A stretch of DNA of 64,000 bases from Streptomyces sp. HUAS MG91 (lineage in GTDB: Bacteria; Actinomycetota; Actinomycetes; Streptomycetales; Streptomycetaceae), in contig NZ_CP159534.1 in assembly GCF_040529335.1 (NCBI RefSeq), positions 2,170,001 through 2,234,000 on the forward strand. Reading direction: 5' to 3'. The notes under the pieces are model-generated. The model was not told where the DNA came from. It saw nothing but the letters and a program-made list of their open reading frames with translations, and did not search any database. Every line of letters begins with the position of its first letter. Position 1 is the stretch's first letter. Of this stretch, positions 27,609 to 38,086 are shown one piece after another. A program made the position numbers and the translations under genes.

Positions 27609-28373
27609 ATGTACGACATGAGCACGCGCAAGGAGGCGCTCGCGCTGGTGGCGCAGGGCCGCAGCCTGAACTCGGTCAGCAAGGAGACGGGGGTCTCACG
27701 GGCAGCCCTCCGCTCCTGGAAGGAGCGGATCGAACCGCGCGGCTGGAGCCGATCGACGGCATGCCCGCGATGCGACGGACCGCCCCAGGCTCCCGAGAAC
27801 CCAGCGGCGTACTCCTACCTGCTCGGCCTGTACCTCGGCGATGGCTGCATCAGCCGCCTCCAACGGGGCACCTACTTCCTGCGCATCGCCTGCGCCGACA
27901 CCTGGCCCGGGCTCATCGACCTGTGTGCCGAGGCCGTGCGGGCCGCACACCCCGCCAACAAGGTCTTCCGGATCCAGTGGCAGGGCTGCCAGTACGTCAC
28001 CTGCTACAGCAAGCACTGGCCCTGCCTCTTCCCCCAGCACGGTCACGGCAAGAAGCACGAACGCAAGATCACGCTCGCCCCTTGGCAACAGGAGATCGTC
28101 GACGCGCATCCCTGGGATTTCCTCCGCGGCCTGATCCACTCCGACGGATGCCGCGTCACCAACTGGACCACGCGCGTCATCGGCGGCAGGCCGAAGCGCT
28201 ATGAGTACCCCCGCTACTTCTTCACCAACCTGTCCGCCGACATCACACGCCTCTTCACCGACTCCCTCGACTCGGTCGGTGTCGCCTGGAAGCGGGCAGG
28301 CAGCCGCAACATCTCGATCGCCCGCAAAGAAGCCGTGGCTCTTCTGGACCTCCACGTAGGCCCCAAACACTGA
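27609..28373 (+). CDS. HTH protein with LAGLIDADG-like motifs, next to the odd tRNA
   Basis: About 254 residues. The N-terminus is a helix-turn-helix (EALALVAQGRSLNSVSKETGVSRAALRSWKERI, about residues 6-38), followed by a single CPRC. Two motifs resemble the paired LAGLIDADG helices of homing endonucleases and WhiA: YLLGLYLGDGCIS (near 70-82) and FLRGLIHSDGCRV (near 165-178), each with the acidic residue expected at the active site. It could be a DNA endonuclease or, as in WhiA, a DNA-binding protein that has lost cleavage. It begins 107 bp after the tRNA. ATG at 27609 is a guess; no clear ribosome site precedes it, and ATG 27618 is an alternative. Confidence 0.75.
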   Translation: MYDMSTRKEALALVAQGRSLNSVSKETGVSRAALRSWKERIEPRGWSRSTACPRCDGPPQAPENPAAYSYLLGLYLGDGCISRLQRGTYFLRIACADTWPGLIDLCAEAVRAAHPANKVFRIQWQGCQYVTCYSKHWPCLFPQHGHGKKHERKITLAPWQQEIVDAHPWDFLRGLIHSDGCRVTNWTTRVIGGRPKRYEYPRYFFTNLSADITRLFTDSLDSVGVAWKRAGSRNISIARKEAVALLDLHVGPKH

Positions 28374-28519
28374 CCCCCGCACGCCCCGCAATAGGACGCG
28401 TCACACCACCCCCACCCGCCCCCTGGGACCCGCCCCAATATCCCCGGCAGCCATTGACCGCCCCTCCCCGCTCCGACGATGTTCGGGATCACAACAGCCC
28501 CGCCGTCGAAGAGGTACGT

Positions 28520-30409
28520 ATGAGCCCGATCAACCGGCGCCGTTTCGTGGCGGCAGCCGCAGGTGCCGCCGCCGCTGCCGTGGCCCTGAACCCCGAGTCG
28601 GCCGTCGCCGCGCAATACCGCGACACCGGCGACTTCGAGGCCGCCGACAGAGGTTTCGTCGCGGCGCTGAAGCCCGGCGTCGTGAAGGACGCGGACGGCA
28701 AGGTGGTGTGGGACAACGACGCGTACGCCTTCCTGGAGAAGGACGCTCCGAGGACCGCGAACAAGAGTCTGTGGCGGCAGTCCCAACTGGCGAGCAGGCA
28801 GGGCCTGTACAAGGTGACGGACCGGATCTATCAGGTGCGCGGGCTCGACCTCTCCAACATGACGATCGTCGAGGGCGACACCGGCATCATCGTGATCGAC
28901 CCGCTGATCTCGGCGGAGACGGCCGCGGCGGCGCTGAAGCTGTACCGGACCCATCGGGGCGAGCGGAAAGTGACCGCGCTGATCTACACCCACCCCCATG
29001 TCGATCACTTCGGTGGCGGGTACGGGGTGCTGCCGGAGGGGGCCGGGGAGGTTCCGGTGGTGGCGCCGGAGGGGTTCCTGGAGCACGCGGTGTCGGAGAA
29101 CGTGTACGCGGGGACGGCGATGAATCGTCGGTCGGCGTACATGTACGGCGCGCATCTGCCGAGGTCGGCGCGGGGGCAGATCGGTTGTGGTCTCGGGCAG
29201 AGCGTGTCGCTGGGGACGGTGGGGCTGATCGCGCCGACGAGGAGCATCACGCGGACGGGGCAGGTGGAGACGTTCGACGGGGTGGCGGTGGAGTTCCAGA
29301 TGACGCCGGGTACGGAGGCTCCGGCGGAGATGAACTTCGTCTTCCCCGGGCTGCGGGCGGTGTGCATGGCGGAGAACGCGACGCACACGATGCACAACAT
29401 CATCACGCTGCGAGGTGCGCAGGTGCGGGACGCGCGGGAGTGGGCGCGGTATCTGAACGAGTCGGTCGATCTGTTCGCGGGCCGGGTGGATGTGGCGTTC
29501 GCGTCGCATCACTGGCCGACGTGGGGTGGTGCGGAGATCACTGAACTGCTGTCGTCGCAGCGGGACTTGTATGCGTATCTGCATGATCAGACGTTGCGGA
29601 TGATCAATATCGGGATGACCGGCAGGGAGATCGCCGAGGCGATCGAGTTGCCTCCGGGGCTGGATGTGTGGGCGAACCGTGGGTACTACGGGTCGCTCTC
29701 GCACAATGTGAAGGGGATCTATCAGCGGTACATGGGCTGGTTCGACGCGAATCCGGCGCATCTGTGGGAGCATCCGCCGGTCGAGGAAGCGAAGCGGTAT
29801 GTGCGGGCGTTGGGGGGTCGTTCGGCGGCGATCGCGAGGGCGCGGGAGTTCGAGCGGGAGGGGGATCTGCGGTTCGCGGCGACGTTGTTGAACCATGTGG
29901 TGTTCGCGGATCCGGGCAGCAGGGTGGCGAGGGCGGAACTGGCGCGGATCTATACGCGGTTGGGATATGCGGCGGAGAACGCGGTGTGGCGGAATTTCTA
30001 TCTCACGGGGGCGCTGGAGTTGACCGAGGGTGTGCGGGTGGGTGAGTCGTCGACGGTGGGGCCGACGATGATGGCGGCATTGAGCATCGAGCAGTTGATC
30101 GACTCGGTGGCGATTCGGATCAATGGTCCGAAGGCGTGGGATCTGAAGGTGCGGATGGACTGGAGTTTTCCGTCGCTGGGTGTGGTGTATCACCTGACGG
30201 TGCGGAACGGGGTGTTGACGTACCGGAGTGATGAGAACGCGGATCCGGGGGCGGGGGTGACGCTGTCGATGACCAAGGTGCAGTTGCTGGCGTTGCTGGG
30301 CGGCAAGGGGCTCGGTGACATCGAGGTGTCCGGGGACGCGTCGCTCTTGCAGCAGGTGCTGGCGGTCGTGGAGAAGCCGGATCCGAATTTCGCGATCGTG
30401 ACGCCGTAG
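28520..30409 (+). CDS. TAT-exported metallo-beta-lactamase-fold alkyl sulfatase-like hydrolase
   Basis: A 629-residue enzyme. A twin-arginine signal (NRRRFVAAAAGAAAAAVAL) is followed by an MBL domain with the zinc motif THPHVDH (His158, His160, Asp162, His163). The alpha-helical dimerisation domain (EEAKRYVRALGG) and a C-terminal SCP2-like domain (LTVRNGVLTYRSDENADPGAGVTLSMTKVQLLALL) match the SdsA1/BDS1 alkyl sulfatase architecture, so it probably removes sulfate from alkyl sulfates outside the membrane. The start is the ATG after an AAGAGG. Base composition changes sharply inside the gene (see findings). A bidirectional terminator separates it from pyk. Confidence 0.9.
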   Translation: MSPINRRRFVAAAAGAAAAAVALNPESAVAAQYRDTGDFEAADRGFVAALKPGVVKDADGKVVWDNDAYAFLEKDAPRTANKSLWRQSQLASRQGLYKVTDRIYQVRGLDLSNMTIVEGDTGIIVIDPLISAETAAAALKLYRTHRGERKVTALIYTHPHVDHFGGGYGVLPEGAGEVPVVAPEGFLEHAVSENVYAGTAMNRRSAYMYGAHLPRSARGQIGCGLGQSVSLGTVGLIAPTRSITRTGQVETFDGVAVEFQMTPGTEAPAEMNFVFPGLRAVCMAENATHTMHNIITLRGAQVRDAREWARYLNESVDLFAGRVDVAFASHHWPTWGGAEITELLSSQRDLYAYLHDQTLRMINIGMTGREIAEAIELPPGLDVWANRGYYGSLSHNVKGIYQRYMGWFDANPAHLWEHPPVEEAKRYVRALGGRSAAIARAREFEREGDLRFAATLLNHVVFADPGSRVARAELARIYTRLGYAAENAVWRNFYLTGALELTEGVRVGESSTVGPTMMAALSIEQLIDSVAIRINGPKAWDLKVRMDWSFPSLGVVYHLTVRNGVLTYRSDENADPGAGVTLSMTKVQLLALLGGKGLGDIEVSGDASLLQQVLAVVEKPDPNFAIVTP

Positions 30410-30424
30410 CGGTCCGGCATGCGG

Positions 30425-30460
30425 GAGGGCCGCCCCTTGGTGCAATGCGGGGCGGCCCTC
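30425..30460. terminator. Bidirectional terminator between the sulfatase-like gene and pyk
   Basis: A perfect 12-bp stem GAGGGCCGCCCC / GGGGCGGCCCTC with a 12-nt loop, between convergent genes. Confidence 0.85.
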
Positions 30461-30480
30461 GACCACGTATGACGGTCTGC

Positions 30481-31917
<1,437 letters not shown>

Positions 31918-32057
31918 GATTCGAGCCTAGGCCCTACCGGTGGGTAGGGAATTGGATGGGTATGACTACTCAACGTCCTTTGCGTGAAGGGTTATTGACA
32001 AGCGTCGTTATGTTTTGAATTTGGGCGGTGTGCTGCTCTGATGAGCATTCCGCTCGT

Positions 32058-32771
32058 TCATTGCAGGTGGGGCGGGTGAAGGGTGAAGCGGGCGTTGACG
32101 GCGGCGTGGATGTGCTGGCGTTCGGGTTCGAGGTCGAGGGCGGGGGCGTCGTCGACGGGGCCGCGGACCATGGCGGCGCGGGACATGCCGTAGGACATGG
32201 GGCGGTGGGTGTCCTCGGCGCCGGTGTCGGCGAGTTCGACGAGGGCGGCGAGGGTGGTGCCGAGTGCGTCGGCGTATTCGCGGGCGCGCTGGAGGGCTTC
32301 GCGGACGGCCTGTTGGCGGGCGGTCGCGTGGACGGGTGAGGTGGGGCGCAGGGACCACCAGGGGCCGTCGATGCGGGTGAGTTCCAGGTCGGCGAGTCGG
32401 GTGGTGAGTTCGCCGAGTGCGGTGAAGTCGGTGAGGTGGGCGGTGAGGTGGACGCTGCCGTGGTAGGTGCGGATGCGTTCGCCGCGGCCGTGTTTGGTGA
32501 ATTCGGGGGTGAGGGAGAAGGCGCCGGTTTCGAGTTTCTCGACTGCTTCTCCGTAGGATTTCACGAGGTCGAGGGTGGCGGTGTTGCGGCGGGTGAGGTC
32601 GTCGAGGGTGGTGCGGCGGTCGGTGCCGCGGGCGGTGACGGTGATGCCGATGCGGGCGATCTCGGGGTCGGCTTCGAGGTGGGCTTCGCCGCGGACGGCC
32701 AGGCGGGGGGCGTCGGGGGTTCCGTAGGGCACGTTCGGGCCGTGGCCGGTGTTCTGGTCGTCGTGGGTCAT
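32058..32771 (-). CDS. SIMPL (DUF541) domain protein
   Basis: A 237-residue protein. After a short acidic start it has RLAVRGEAHLEADPEIARIGITVTARG, then alternating strands and helices with AREYADALGTTLAALVELADTG, the pattern of the SIMPL/DUF541 family. Family members are often periplasmic, but no signal peptide is seen here, so this one is probably cytoplasmic. The function is unknown. The ATG giving MTHDDQNTGHGP is preferred; the ribosome site is weak. It lies upstream of pyk on the same strand but with a gap of 140 bp. Confidence 0.8.
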   Translation of the reverse strand: MTHDDQNTGHGPNVPYGTPDAPRLAVRGEAHLEADPEIARIGITVTARGTDRRTTLDDLTRRNTATLDLVKSYGEAVEKLETGAFSLTPEFTKHGRGERIRTYHGSVHLTAHLTDFTALGELTTRLADLELTRIDGPWWSLRPTSPVHATARQQAVREALQRAREYADALGTTLAALVELADTGAEDTHRPMSYGMSRAAMVRGPVDDAPALDLEPERQHIHAAVNARFTLHPPHLQ

Positions 32772-32922
32772 GAGTCCCACTTTGGCACTGTTCGTGTCCG
32801 GTGTTCGTGTTCGGCGGCAGGTCATCAGATAGAAACCTGCGGGGGCTGTTGCCGAGGGGGTCGTCTGGGCCAGAATCTACGCGCGTTGCCACTGAACTTC
32901 CGTGTAGGGCAGGAGCCTTCCG

Positions 32923-34728
32923 ATGCCGTTGAACCGCAGATCCTTCCTGGGCAAGACCGCCGCGACCGGTGCCGGTGCGGCGCTGGCGGGTGCGGTGGCC
33001 GTGCCGGCCGCGCAGGCCCGTCCCGGCAGGCCGCCCAAGAAGCGGAAGCGGTACGCGTTCACGGTCATGGGCACGACGGACCTGCACGGTCATGTCTTCA
33101 ACTGGGACTACTACAAGGATGCCGCGTACACGGACTCGGCGGGCAACGCGCAGGGTCTGTCGCGGATCTCGACGCTGGTGCAGCGGATCCGTGCGGAGAA
33201 GGGCCGGCACAACACGCTGCTGATCGACGCCGGTGACACGATCCAGGGCACGCCGTTGACGTACTACTTCGCGCGCGTGGACCCGATCACGGCGGCGAAC
33301 GGTCCGGTGCACCCGATGGCGCAGGCGATGAACGCGATCGGGTACGACGCGGCGGCGCTGGGCAATCACGAGTTCAACTACGGCATCGACACGCTGCGCA
33401 AGTTCGAGTCGCAGCTGCGTTTCCCGCTGCTGGGTGCGAACGCGGTGGACGCGAAGACGGAGAAGCCCGCCTTCAAGCCGTACGTCATCAAGAAGATGCG
33501 CACGCCGCACGGCAAGGACGTGAAGGTGGCGATCCTGGGGCTGACGAACCCGGGCATCGCGATCTGGGACAAGGCGTATGTGCAGGGCGTGCTGAAGTTC
33601 CCGGGGCTTGAGGAGCAGGCGGCCAAGTGGGTGCCGAAGCTGCGGTCGATGGGCGCGGACGTCGTGATCATCTCGGCGCACTCGGGTGCGTCGGGCACGT
33701 CGTCGTGGGGTGACCAGCTGCCGTACGTGGAGAACGCGGCGGCGAGTGTGGCGGCAAAGGTGCCGGGCATCGACGCGATTCTCGTGGGTCACGCGCACGT
33801 GGAGATCGCGCAGCAGCTGGTGACGAACGAGAAGACGGGGAAGACCGTCGTTCTCGCGGAGCCCCTGTGCTACGCGGAGCGGCTGGCGCAGTTCGACTTC
33901 GAGCTGGTGTGGGAGAAGGGCCGCTGGTCGGTCGAGTCGGTGTCGTCGAAGCTGCTGAACTCGAACACGGTGGCGGACGATCCGAAGATCACGAAGCTGC
34001 TCAAGGCGGATCACGACCTCGTCGTGAAGTATGTGAACCAGGTGGTCGGGCAGGCGACGACGACGCTGACGACGGAGGACGCCCGCTACAAGGACGCGCC
34101 GATCATCGACCTGATCAACAAGGTGCAGGCCGATGTGGTGACGGACGCGCTGAAGTCGACGAGTTACGCGTCGCTGCCGGTGCTGTCGCAGGCGTCGCCG
34201 TTCTCGCGCACGTCGCAGATCCCGGCCGGGAACGTGACGATCCGGGATCTGTCGAGCCTGTACGTGTACGACAACACGCTGGTGGCGAAGTTGATGACGG
34301 GTGCGCAGGTGCGGGCGTACCTGGAGTATTCGGCGGAGTACTTCGTGCAGACGGCGGCCGGTGCCGTGGTCGACGTGGAGAAGCTGACGAACGCGGGCAA
34401 CCGGCCGGACTACAACTACGACTACGTGTCGGGGGTCTCGTACGACATCGACATCGCGCAGGCGGCGGGTTCGCGGATCAAGAACCTGAAGTTCGACGGT
34501 GCTGATCTGGATGACGCGGCGCAGTTCGTGTTCGCGGTGAACAACTACCGGGCGAACGGTGGTGGCGCGTTCCCGGGTGTGGCGACGGCGCAGGAGCTGT
34601 GGTCGGAGTCGATCGAGATCCGGACGCGGATCGCGGAGTGGGTGACGGCGAAGGGTGTCCTCGACCCGGCCGACTTCGCGTCGGTGGACTGGAAGTTGAC
34701 GCGGGACGGGACGCCGGTGTTCTCGTAG
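32923..34728 (+). CDS. TAT-exported 5'-nucleotidase/2',3'-cyclic phosphodiesterase family protein
   Basis: A 601-residue enzyme: twin-arginine signal (NRRSFLGKTAATGAGAALAGA), a metallophosphatase domain with TTDLHGHVFN, DAGDTIQGTP, GNHEFNYG, SAHSG and GHAHVE metal-ligand motifs, and a C-terminal 5'-nucleotidase domain with NYRANGGGAFPG. It should dephosphorylate nucleotides or cyclic nucleotides outside the cell to scavenge phosphate and nucleosides. AGGAG lies 8 nt before the ATG. Convergent with the next gene, 11 bp away. Confidence 0.93.
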   Translation: MPLNRRSFLGKTAATGAGAALAGAVAVPAAQARPGRPPKKRKRYAFTVMGTTDLHGHVFNWDYYKDAAYTDSAGNAQGLSRISTLVQRIRAEKGRHNTLLIDAGDTIQGTPLTYYFARVDPITAANGPVHPMAQAMNAIGYDAAALGNHEFNYGIDTLRKFESQLRFPLLGANAVDAKTEKPAFKPYVIKKMRTPHGKDVKVAILGLTNPGIAIWDKAYVQGVLKFPGLEEQAAKWVPKLRSMGADVVIISAHSGASGTSSWGDQLPYVENAAASVAAKVPGIDAILVGHAHVEIAQQLVTNEKTGKTVVLAEPLCYAERLAQFDFELVWEKGRWSVESVSSKLLNSNTVADDPKITKLLKADHDLVVKYVNQVVGQATTTLTTEDARYKDAPIIDLINKVQADVVTDALKSTSYASLPVLSQASPFSRTSQIPAGNVTIRDLSSLYVYDNTLVAKLMTGAQVRAYLEYSAEYFVQTAAGAVVDVEKLTNAGNRPDYNYDYVSGVSYDIDIAQAAGSRIKNLKFDGADLDDAAQFVFAVNNYRANGGGAFPGVATAQELWSESIEIRTRIAEWVTAKGVLDPADFASVDWKLTRDGTPVFS

Positions 34729-34739
34729 GTCCCGGGGGT

Positions 34740-36182
34740 TCAGCCCTGGAGTTTGACCATGGTGCCGCGCTCCCCTGCCTGGTTCGGTACGGGCCGGGGG
34801 GCGCGGTGGTCGTCGGCGAGGAGCCCGAAGCTGGTGAAGGCGGTGCGCCGCGGCTGCGGGTAGGGGTTCTTGCCGGTGAGGGCGTTGAGGATGGTGGCGC
34901 TGCGCCAGGCGGCGAGGCCGAGGTCGGGGGCGCCGACGCCGTGGGTGTGCCGTTCGGCGTTCTGAACGTAGACGTGGCAGCCGGCCGAGGTGACGGAGTC
35001 GTCGAGGACGAGCCGGAAGTGCTGGTCGATGCGGGGGCGTTCGGTGGAGTCGCGGCGGATGTAGGGGTCGAGTCCGGCGAGGAGCTGGCCGAGGGGTCGT
35101 TCCTGGTAGCCGGTGGCGAGGACGACGGCGTCGGTGGTGAGGCGGGAGCGGGTGCCCTGCTGGCGGTGTTCGAGGTGGAGTTCGACCTTGGTGGTGGCGA
35201 CGCGGCCCGCGGTGCGGACGCTGACGCCGGGGGTGAGGGTGGCGTCGGGCCAGCCGCCGTCGAGGGTGCGCTGGTAGAGCTCTTCGTGGATGGCGGCGAT
35301 GGTGTCGGCGTCGATGCCCTTGTGGAGTTGCCATTGGGCGGGGACGAGGCGGTCGCGCTCGCGCTCGGGCAGGGCGTGGAAGTAGCGGGAGTAGTCCGGG
35401 GTGAAGTGTTCGAGGCCCAGTTTGCTGTATTCCATGGGCGCGAAGGCTTCGGTGCGGGCGAGCCAGTGGATCTTCTCGTGGCCGGCGGGACGGTTCTTCA
35501 GGAGGTCGAGGAAGATCTCGGCGCCGGACTGGCCGCTGCCGATGACGGTGACGTGGTCGGCGGTGAGGAGGGTGTCGCGGTGGGTGAGGTAGTCGGCGGA
35601 GTGGATGACGGGCACGCCGGGGGCTTCGGCGAGGGGCCTGAGCGGTTCGGGGACGAAGGGCTGGGTGCCGACGCCGAGGGCGACGTTCCTGGTGTAGGTG
35701 CGGCCGAGGGCTTCGGCTTCTCCGTCGGCGTCGAGCTGGGTGTAGTCGACTTCGAAGAGGTTGCGTTCGGGGTTCCAGCGGACGGCGTCGACCTGGTGGG
35801 AGAAGTGCAGTCCGGGGAGGTTCTCGCTGACCCAGCGGCAGTAGGCGTCGTATTCGGCGCGCTGGATGTGGAAGCGCTCGGCGAAGTAGAAGGGGAAGAG
35901 GCGCTCGCGGGTCTTGAGGTAGTTGAGGAAGGTCCACTGGCTGGCCGGGTCGGCGAGGGTGACGAGGTCGGCGAGGAAGGGGACCTGGAGGGTGGCGCCG
36001 TCGATGAGCAGGCCGGGGTGCCAGTGGAAGGCGGGGCGCTGTTCGAGGAAGGCGGTGTCGAGTTCGGTGAGGGGGTGGGCGAGGGCGGCGAGGGAGAGGT
36101 TGAAGGGGCCGATGCCGATGCCGACGAGGTCGCGGGGTGCTTCGGTGGGCTGGGCGGGGTGCGGGGTGGGCGCGGCGCTCAT
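34740..36182 (-). CDS. Lysine/cadaverine N-monooxygenase (DesB-like)
   Basis: A 480-residue flavoprotein of the IucD/PvdA/DesB family: FAD motif GIGIGPFNLSLAALAH (GxGxxN/G type) near residue 22, ERPAFHWHPGLLIDGATLQVPFLADLVTLADP, an NADPH motif VIGSGQSGAEIF, and the C-terminal ATGYQERP. It closely resembles the DesB that hydroxylates cadaverine for desferrioxamine. The start overlaps the upstream decarboxylase stop by 4 bp, so the two are translationally coupled. No acyltransferase (DesC) or NIS synthetase (DesD) gene follows; the next gene is the convergent nucleotidase. Confidence 0.9.
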   Translation of the reverse strand: MSAAPTPHPAQPTEAPRDLVGIGIGPFNLSLAALAHPLTELDTAFLEQRPAFHWHPGLLIDGATLQVPFLADLVTLADPASQWTFLNYLKTRERLFPFYFAERFHIQRAEYDAYCRWVSENLPGLHFSHQVDAVRWNPERNLFEVDYTQLDADGEAEALGRTYTRNVALGVGTQPFVPEPLRPLAEAPGVPVIHSADYLTHRDTLLTADHVTVIGSGQSGAEIFLDLLKNRPAGHEKIHWLARTEAFAPMEYSKLGLEHFTPDYSRYFHALPERERDRLVPAQWQLHKGIDADTIAAIHEELYQRTLDGGWPDATLTPGVSVRTAGRVATTKVELHLEHRQQGTRSRLTTDAVVLATGYQERPLGQLLAGLDPYIRRDSTERPRIDQHFRLVLDDSVTSAGCHVYVQNAERHTHGVGAPDLGLAAWRSATILNALTGKNPYPQPRRTAFTSFGLLADDHRAPRPVPNQAGERGTMVKLQG

Positions 36183-37564
36183 CGGGGGGTGTGTCCTTCC
36201 ACCAGTTTCAGCAGTGCGGTGAGGTCGTCGGGGGTGGTGTGCGGGTTGAGCAGGGTGGCTTTGAGGTAGAGCTGTCCGTCCATGCGGGCGCGGCCGAGGA
36301 CGGCGCGGCCCTCGGTGAGCAGGGTGCGGCGGGTGGCGGCGAGGTGGTCGTCGGTGGCGCCGGTGGGCCGGAAGAGGACGGTGGAGAGGGTGGGGGTGTC
36401 GTAGAGCTCCAGGTCGGGGTGGGTGTCGACGAGGTGCGCGAGGTGGTGGGCGAGGGCGATGACGTGGTCGACGAGGGCGCCGATGCCGGTGCGGCCGAGG
36501 GCTTTGAGGGTGACGGCCGTCTTGAGGATGTCGGGCCGTCGGGTGGTGCGCAGGGAGCGGCCGAGGAGGTCGGGGAGTCCTGCTTCGGTGTCGTCGTCGG
36601 CGTTGAGGTAGTCGGCGGTGTGGGTGAGGGCGCGCAGGTCGTCGGTGTCGCGTACGGCGAGGAGTCCTGCGGCGACCGGTTGCCAGCCGAGTTTGTGCAG
36701 GTCGAGGGTGGTGGTGTGGGCGCGGTCGAGGCCGTGGAGCAGGGGGGCGTGGCGGGTGCTGAAGAGGAGTCCGGCTCCGTAGGCGGCGTCGATGTGGAGG
36801 CGGGCGCCGTGGTGGTCGCAGAGGTCGGCGATGTCGGGGAGGGGGTCGATGAGGCCGGCGTCGGTGGTGCCCGCGGTGGCGGCGACGAGTTTGGGGCCGG
36901 GGAGGTCGGTGAGGGCCTCGTCGAGGGCGACGGGGTCGAGGGTGCCGGTGGGGGCGGGCAGGACGATCGGTTCGGGCAGGCCGAGGAGCCAGGTGGCGCG
37001 GGCGAGGCTGTGGTGGGCGTTCTGTCCGACGAGGAGCTGGACGGGCTCGGGGTGGGGGTTGGTCTCGCGGGCGAGGAGGACGGCGAGTTGGTTGGCCTCG
37101 GTGCCGCCGGTGGTGACGAGGGCGTCGGGGCGGTCGGCGCCGGGGTAGGTCTCGCGGGCGAGGGCGGTGGTGAGTGCGGCTTCGAGGGCGGAGGCGGCGG
37201 GGGCCTGGTCCCAGGAGTCCATGGAGGGGTTGAGGGCGCTGGCGGCGAGGTCGGCGGCGGTGGCGACGGCGAGCGGCGGGCAGTGCAGGTGGGCGGCGCA
37301 GAGCGGGTCGGCGGGGTCGGCGGCGCCGGCGGCGAGCGCGGTGACGAGGGTGCGCAGGGCTGCTTCGGCTCCGGTGCCGTGCTGGGGCAGCGGGTCGCCC
37401 GCGGCGGCGAGGAGTCGGGCGGTGACGTGCTCGGGTCCGCCGGCGGGGAGGGGGCCTGCCCGGTGGGCGGCTCCTTCGTGGAGGGCGTCGAGGACGGTGC
37501 TGAGCAGGGGCCGCAGGGCGGCGGGGCCCTGGGGGCCGCCGGCGAGGGGCGGGATGCTGCTCAT
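36179..37564 (-). CDS. PLP-dependent (lysine-type) decarboxylase, DesA-like
   Basis: A 461-residue group II PLP decarboxylase. LHCPPLAVATAADLAASALNPSMDSWDQAP, TTGGTEANQLAVLLARE, HIDAAYGAG and DLHKLGWQP (Lys as the PLP Schiff-base residue) are the family signatures. With the coupled N-monooxygenase the expected product is cadaverine for N-hydroxylation; another diamine or amino acid substrate is possible because the sequence is clearly diverged from the DesA I remember. AAGGAC lies 6 nt before the ATG. I see no DmdR/IdeR-type iron box in the 300 bp upstream. Confidence 0.85.
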   Translation of the reverse strand: MSSIPPLAGGPQGPAALRPLLSTVLDALHEGAAHRAGPLPAGGPEHVTARLLAAAGDPLPQHGTGAEAALRTLVTALAAGAADPADPLCAAHLHCPPLAVATAADLAASALNPSMDSWDQAPAASALEAALTTALARETYPGADRPDALVTTGGTEANQLAVLLARETNPHPEPVQLLVGQNAHHSLARATWLLGLPEPIVLPAPTGTLDPVALDEALTDLPGPKLVAATAGTTDAGLIDPLPDIADLCDHHGARLHIDAAYGAGLLFSTRHAPLLHGLDRAHTTTLDLHKLGWQPVAAGLLAVRDTDDLRALTHTADYLNADDDTEAGLPDLLGRSLRTTRRPDILKTAVTLKALGRTGIGALVDHVIALAHHLAHLVDTHPDLELYDTPTLSTVLFRPTGATDDHLAATRRTLLTEGRAVLGRARMDGQLYLKATLLNPHTTPDDLTALLKLVEGHTPR

Positions 37565-37776
37565 GCGGGTCCTTCGGTGCGCGACGGGGTGGTGCGGACC
37601 CAGTGTTGGCGCTGCGGGAGGCAGGCCACCGGCAATTGCGCGAAGGAGACCCGAAAGGGGTACTGCTGTGCGGGGAAGGGGTGTTGGTGGTGTATAGGGC
37701 GCGGGTGGAGTGGGCGGGGGCGGGTGCTGTTGCGTCTGCCAGGTGCGGTTACGCCGGCGGGTGCGGGGCGCGTCGT

Positions 37777-37844
37777 GGCTTCTCGCGCGGTTCCCCGCGC
37801 CCCTGAAGCGAGTTTCGGGGGCGTGGGGAACCGCGCGGGAAGCC
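37777..37844. repeat. Dispersed Streptomyces hairpin repeat, copy B
   Basis: A near-perfect inverted repeat of about 28 bp per arm (GCGCGGTTCCCCGCGCCCC ... GGGGAACCGCGCG) in the gap upstream of the decarboxylase gene. Same family as copies A and C. Confidence 0.8.
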
Positions 37845-37895
37845 CCACCGGCCGCAAGTCGCCGCTGAGACCGCACCCGGCAGGCGGATCGGCGC

Positions 37896-38086
37896 CTAGG
37901 GCCTGTCCGGCGGATCAGGTCGCAAGCGGGTGGCCCGCGCGTCTCTGTGCCGGTGAGCGGGGTCTGGTGCGTCGAGATGCAAGGCGGAGGAGGGCGTCGA
38001 CGCGGAGCATCGGCAACCGACGACAACGCCGCAGGTCGGCGTGCCAGACCCCGCGCCCGCGACAAGATCCGCCGGACAGGCCCTAG
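37896..38086. mobile_element. 191-bp MITE-like palindromic element abutting pepN
   Basis: Perfect terminal inverted repeats of 21 bp begin CTAG then GGCCTGTCCGGCGGATC; inner segments (GCGGGGTCTGG / CCAGACCCCGC) also pair, so the whole element can fold on itself. There is no coding capacity. The outermost CTAG could be a duplicated target or part of the repeat. The right end overlaps the pepN stop codon. I recognise the GGCCTGTCCGGCGGATC end as common in Streptomyces genomes. Confidence 0.7.

Noticed and set aside
26678..27682. Longer pdtaR start at 27682
   Set aside because: It would be translated across the tRNA gene; the GTG at 27322 has an ideal AAGGAG and gives the normal protein.
27429..28400. 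Integrated element at the tRNA
   Set aside because: No repeat of the tRNA 3' end was found further along and no integrase gene is in the window.
29000..29060. Replication origin at the composition switch
   Set aside because: No DnaA boxes cluster, no dnaA/dnaN and the switch lies inside a coding sequence.
31918..32057. Promoter TTGACA on the plus strand between pyk and the SIMPL gene
   Set aside because: A good -35 hexamer is present but there is no -10 at the right distance and no gene follows on that strand.
32008..35937. 1309-residue open frame on the minus strand
   Set aside because: It runs antisense to the nucleotidase and through the monooxygenase gene in another frame, is almost only Arg/Pro/His, and no ribosome site or domain is visible.
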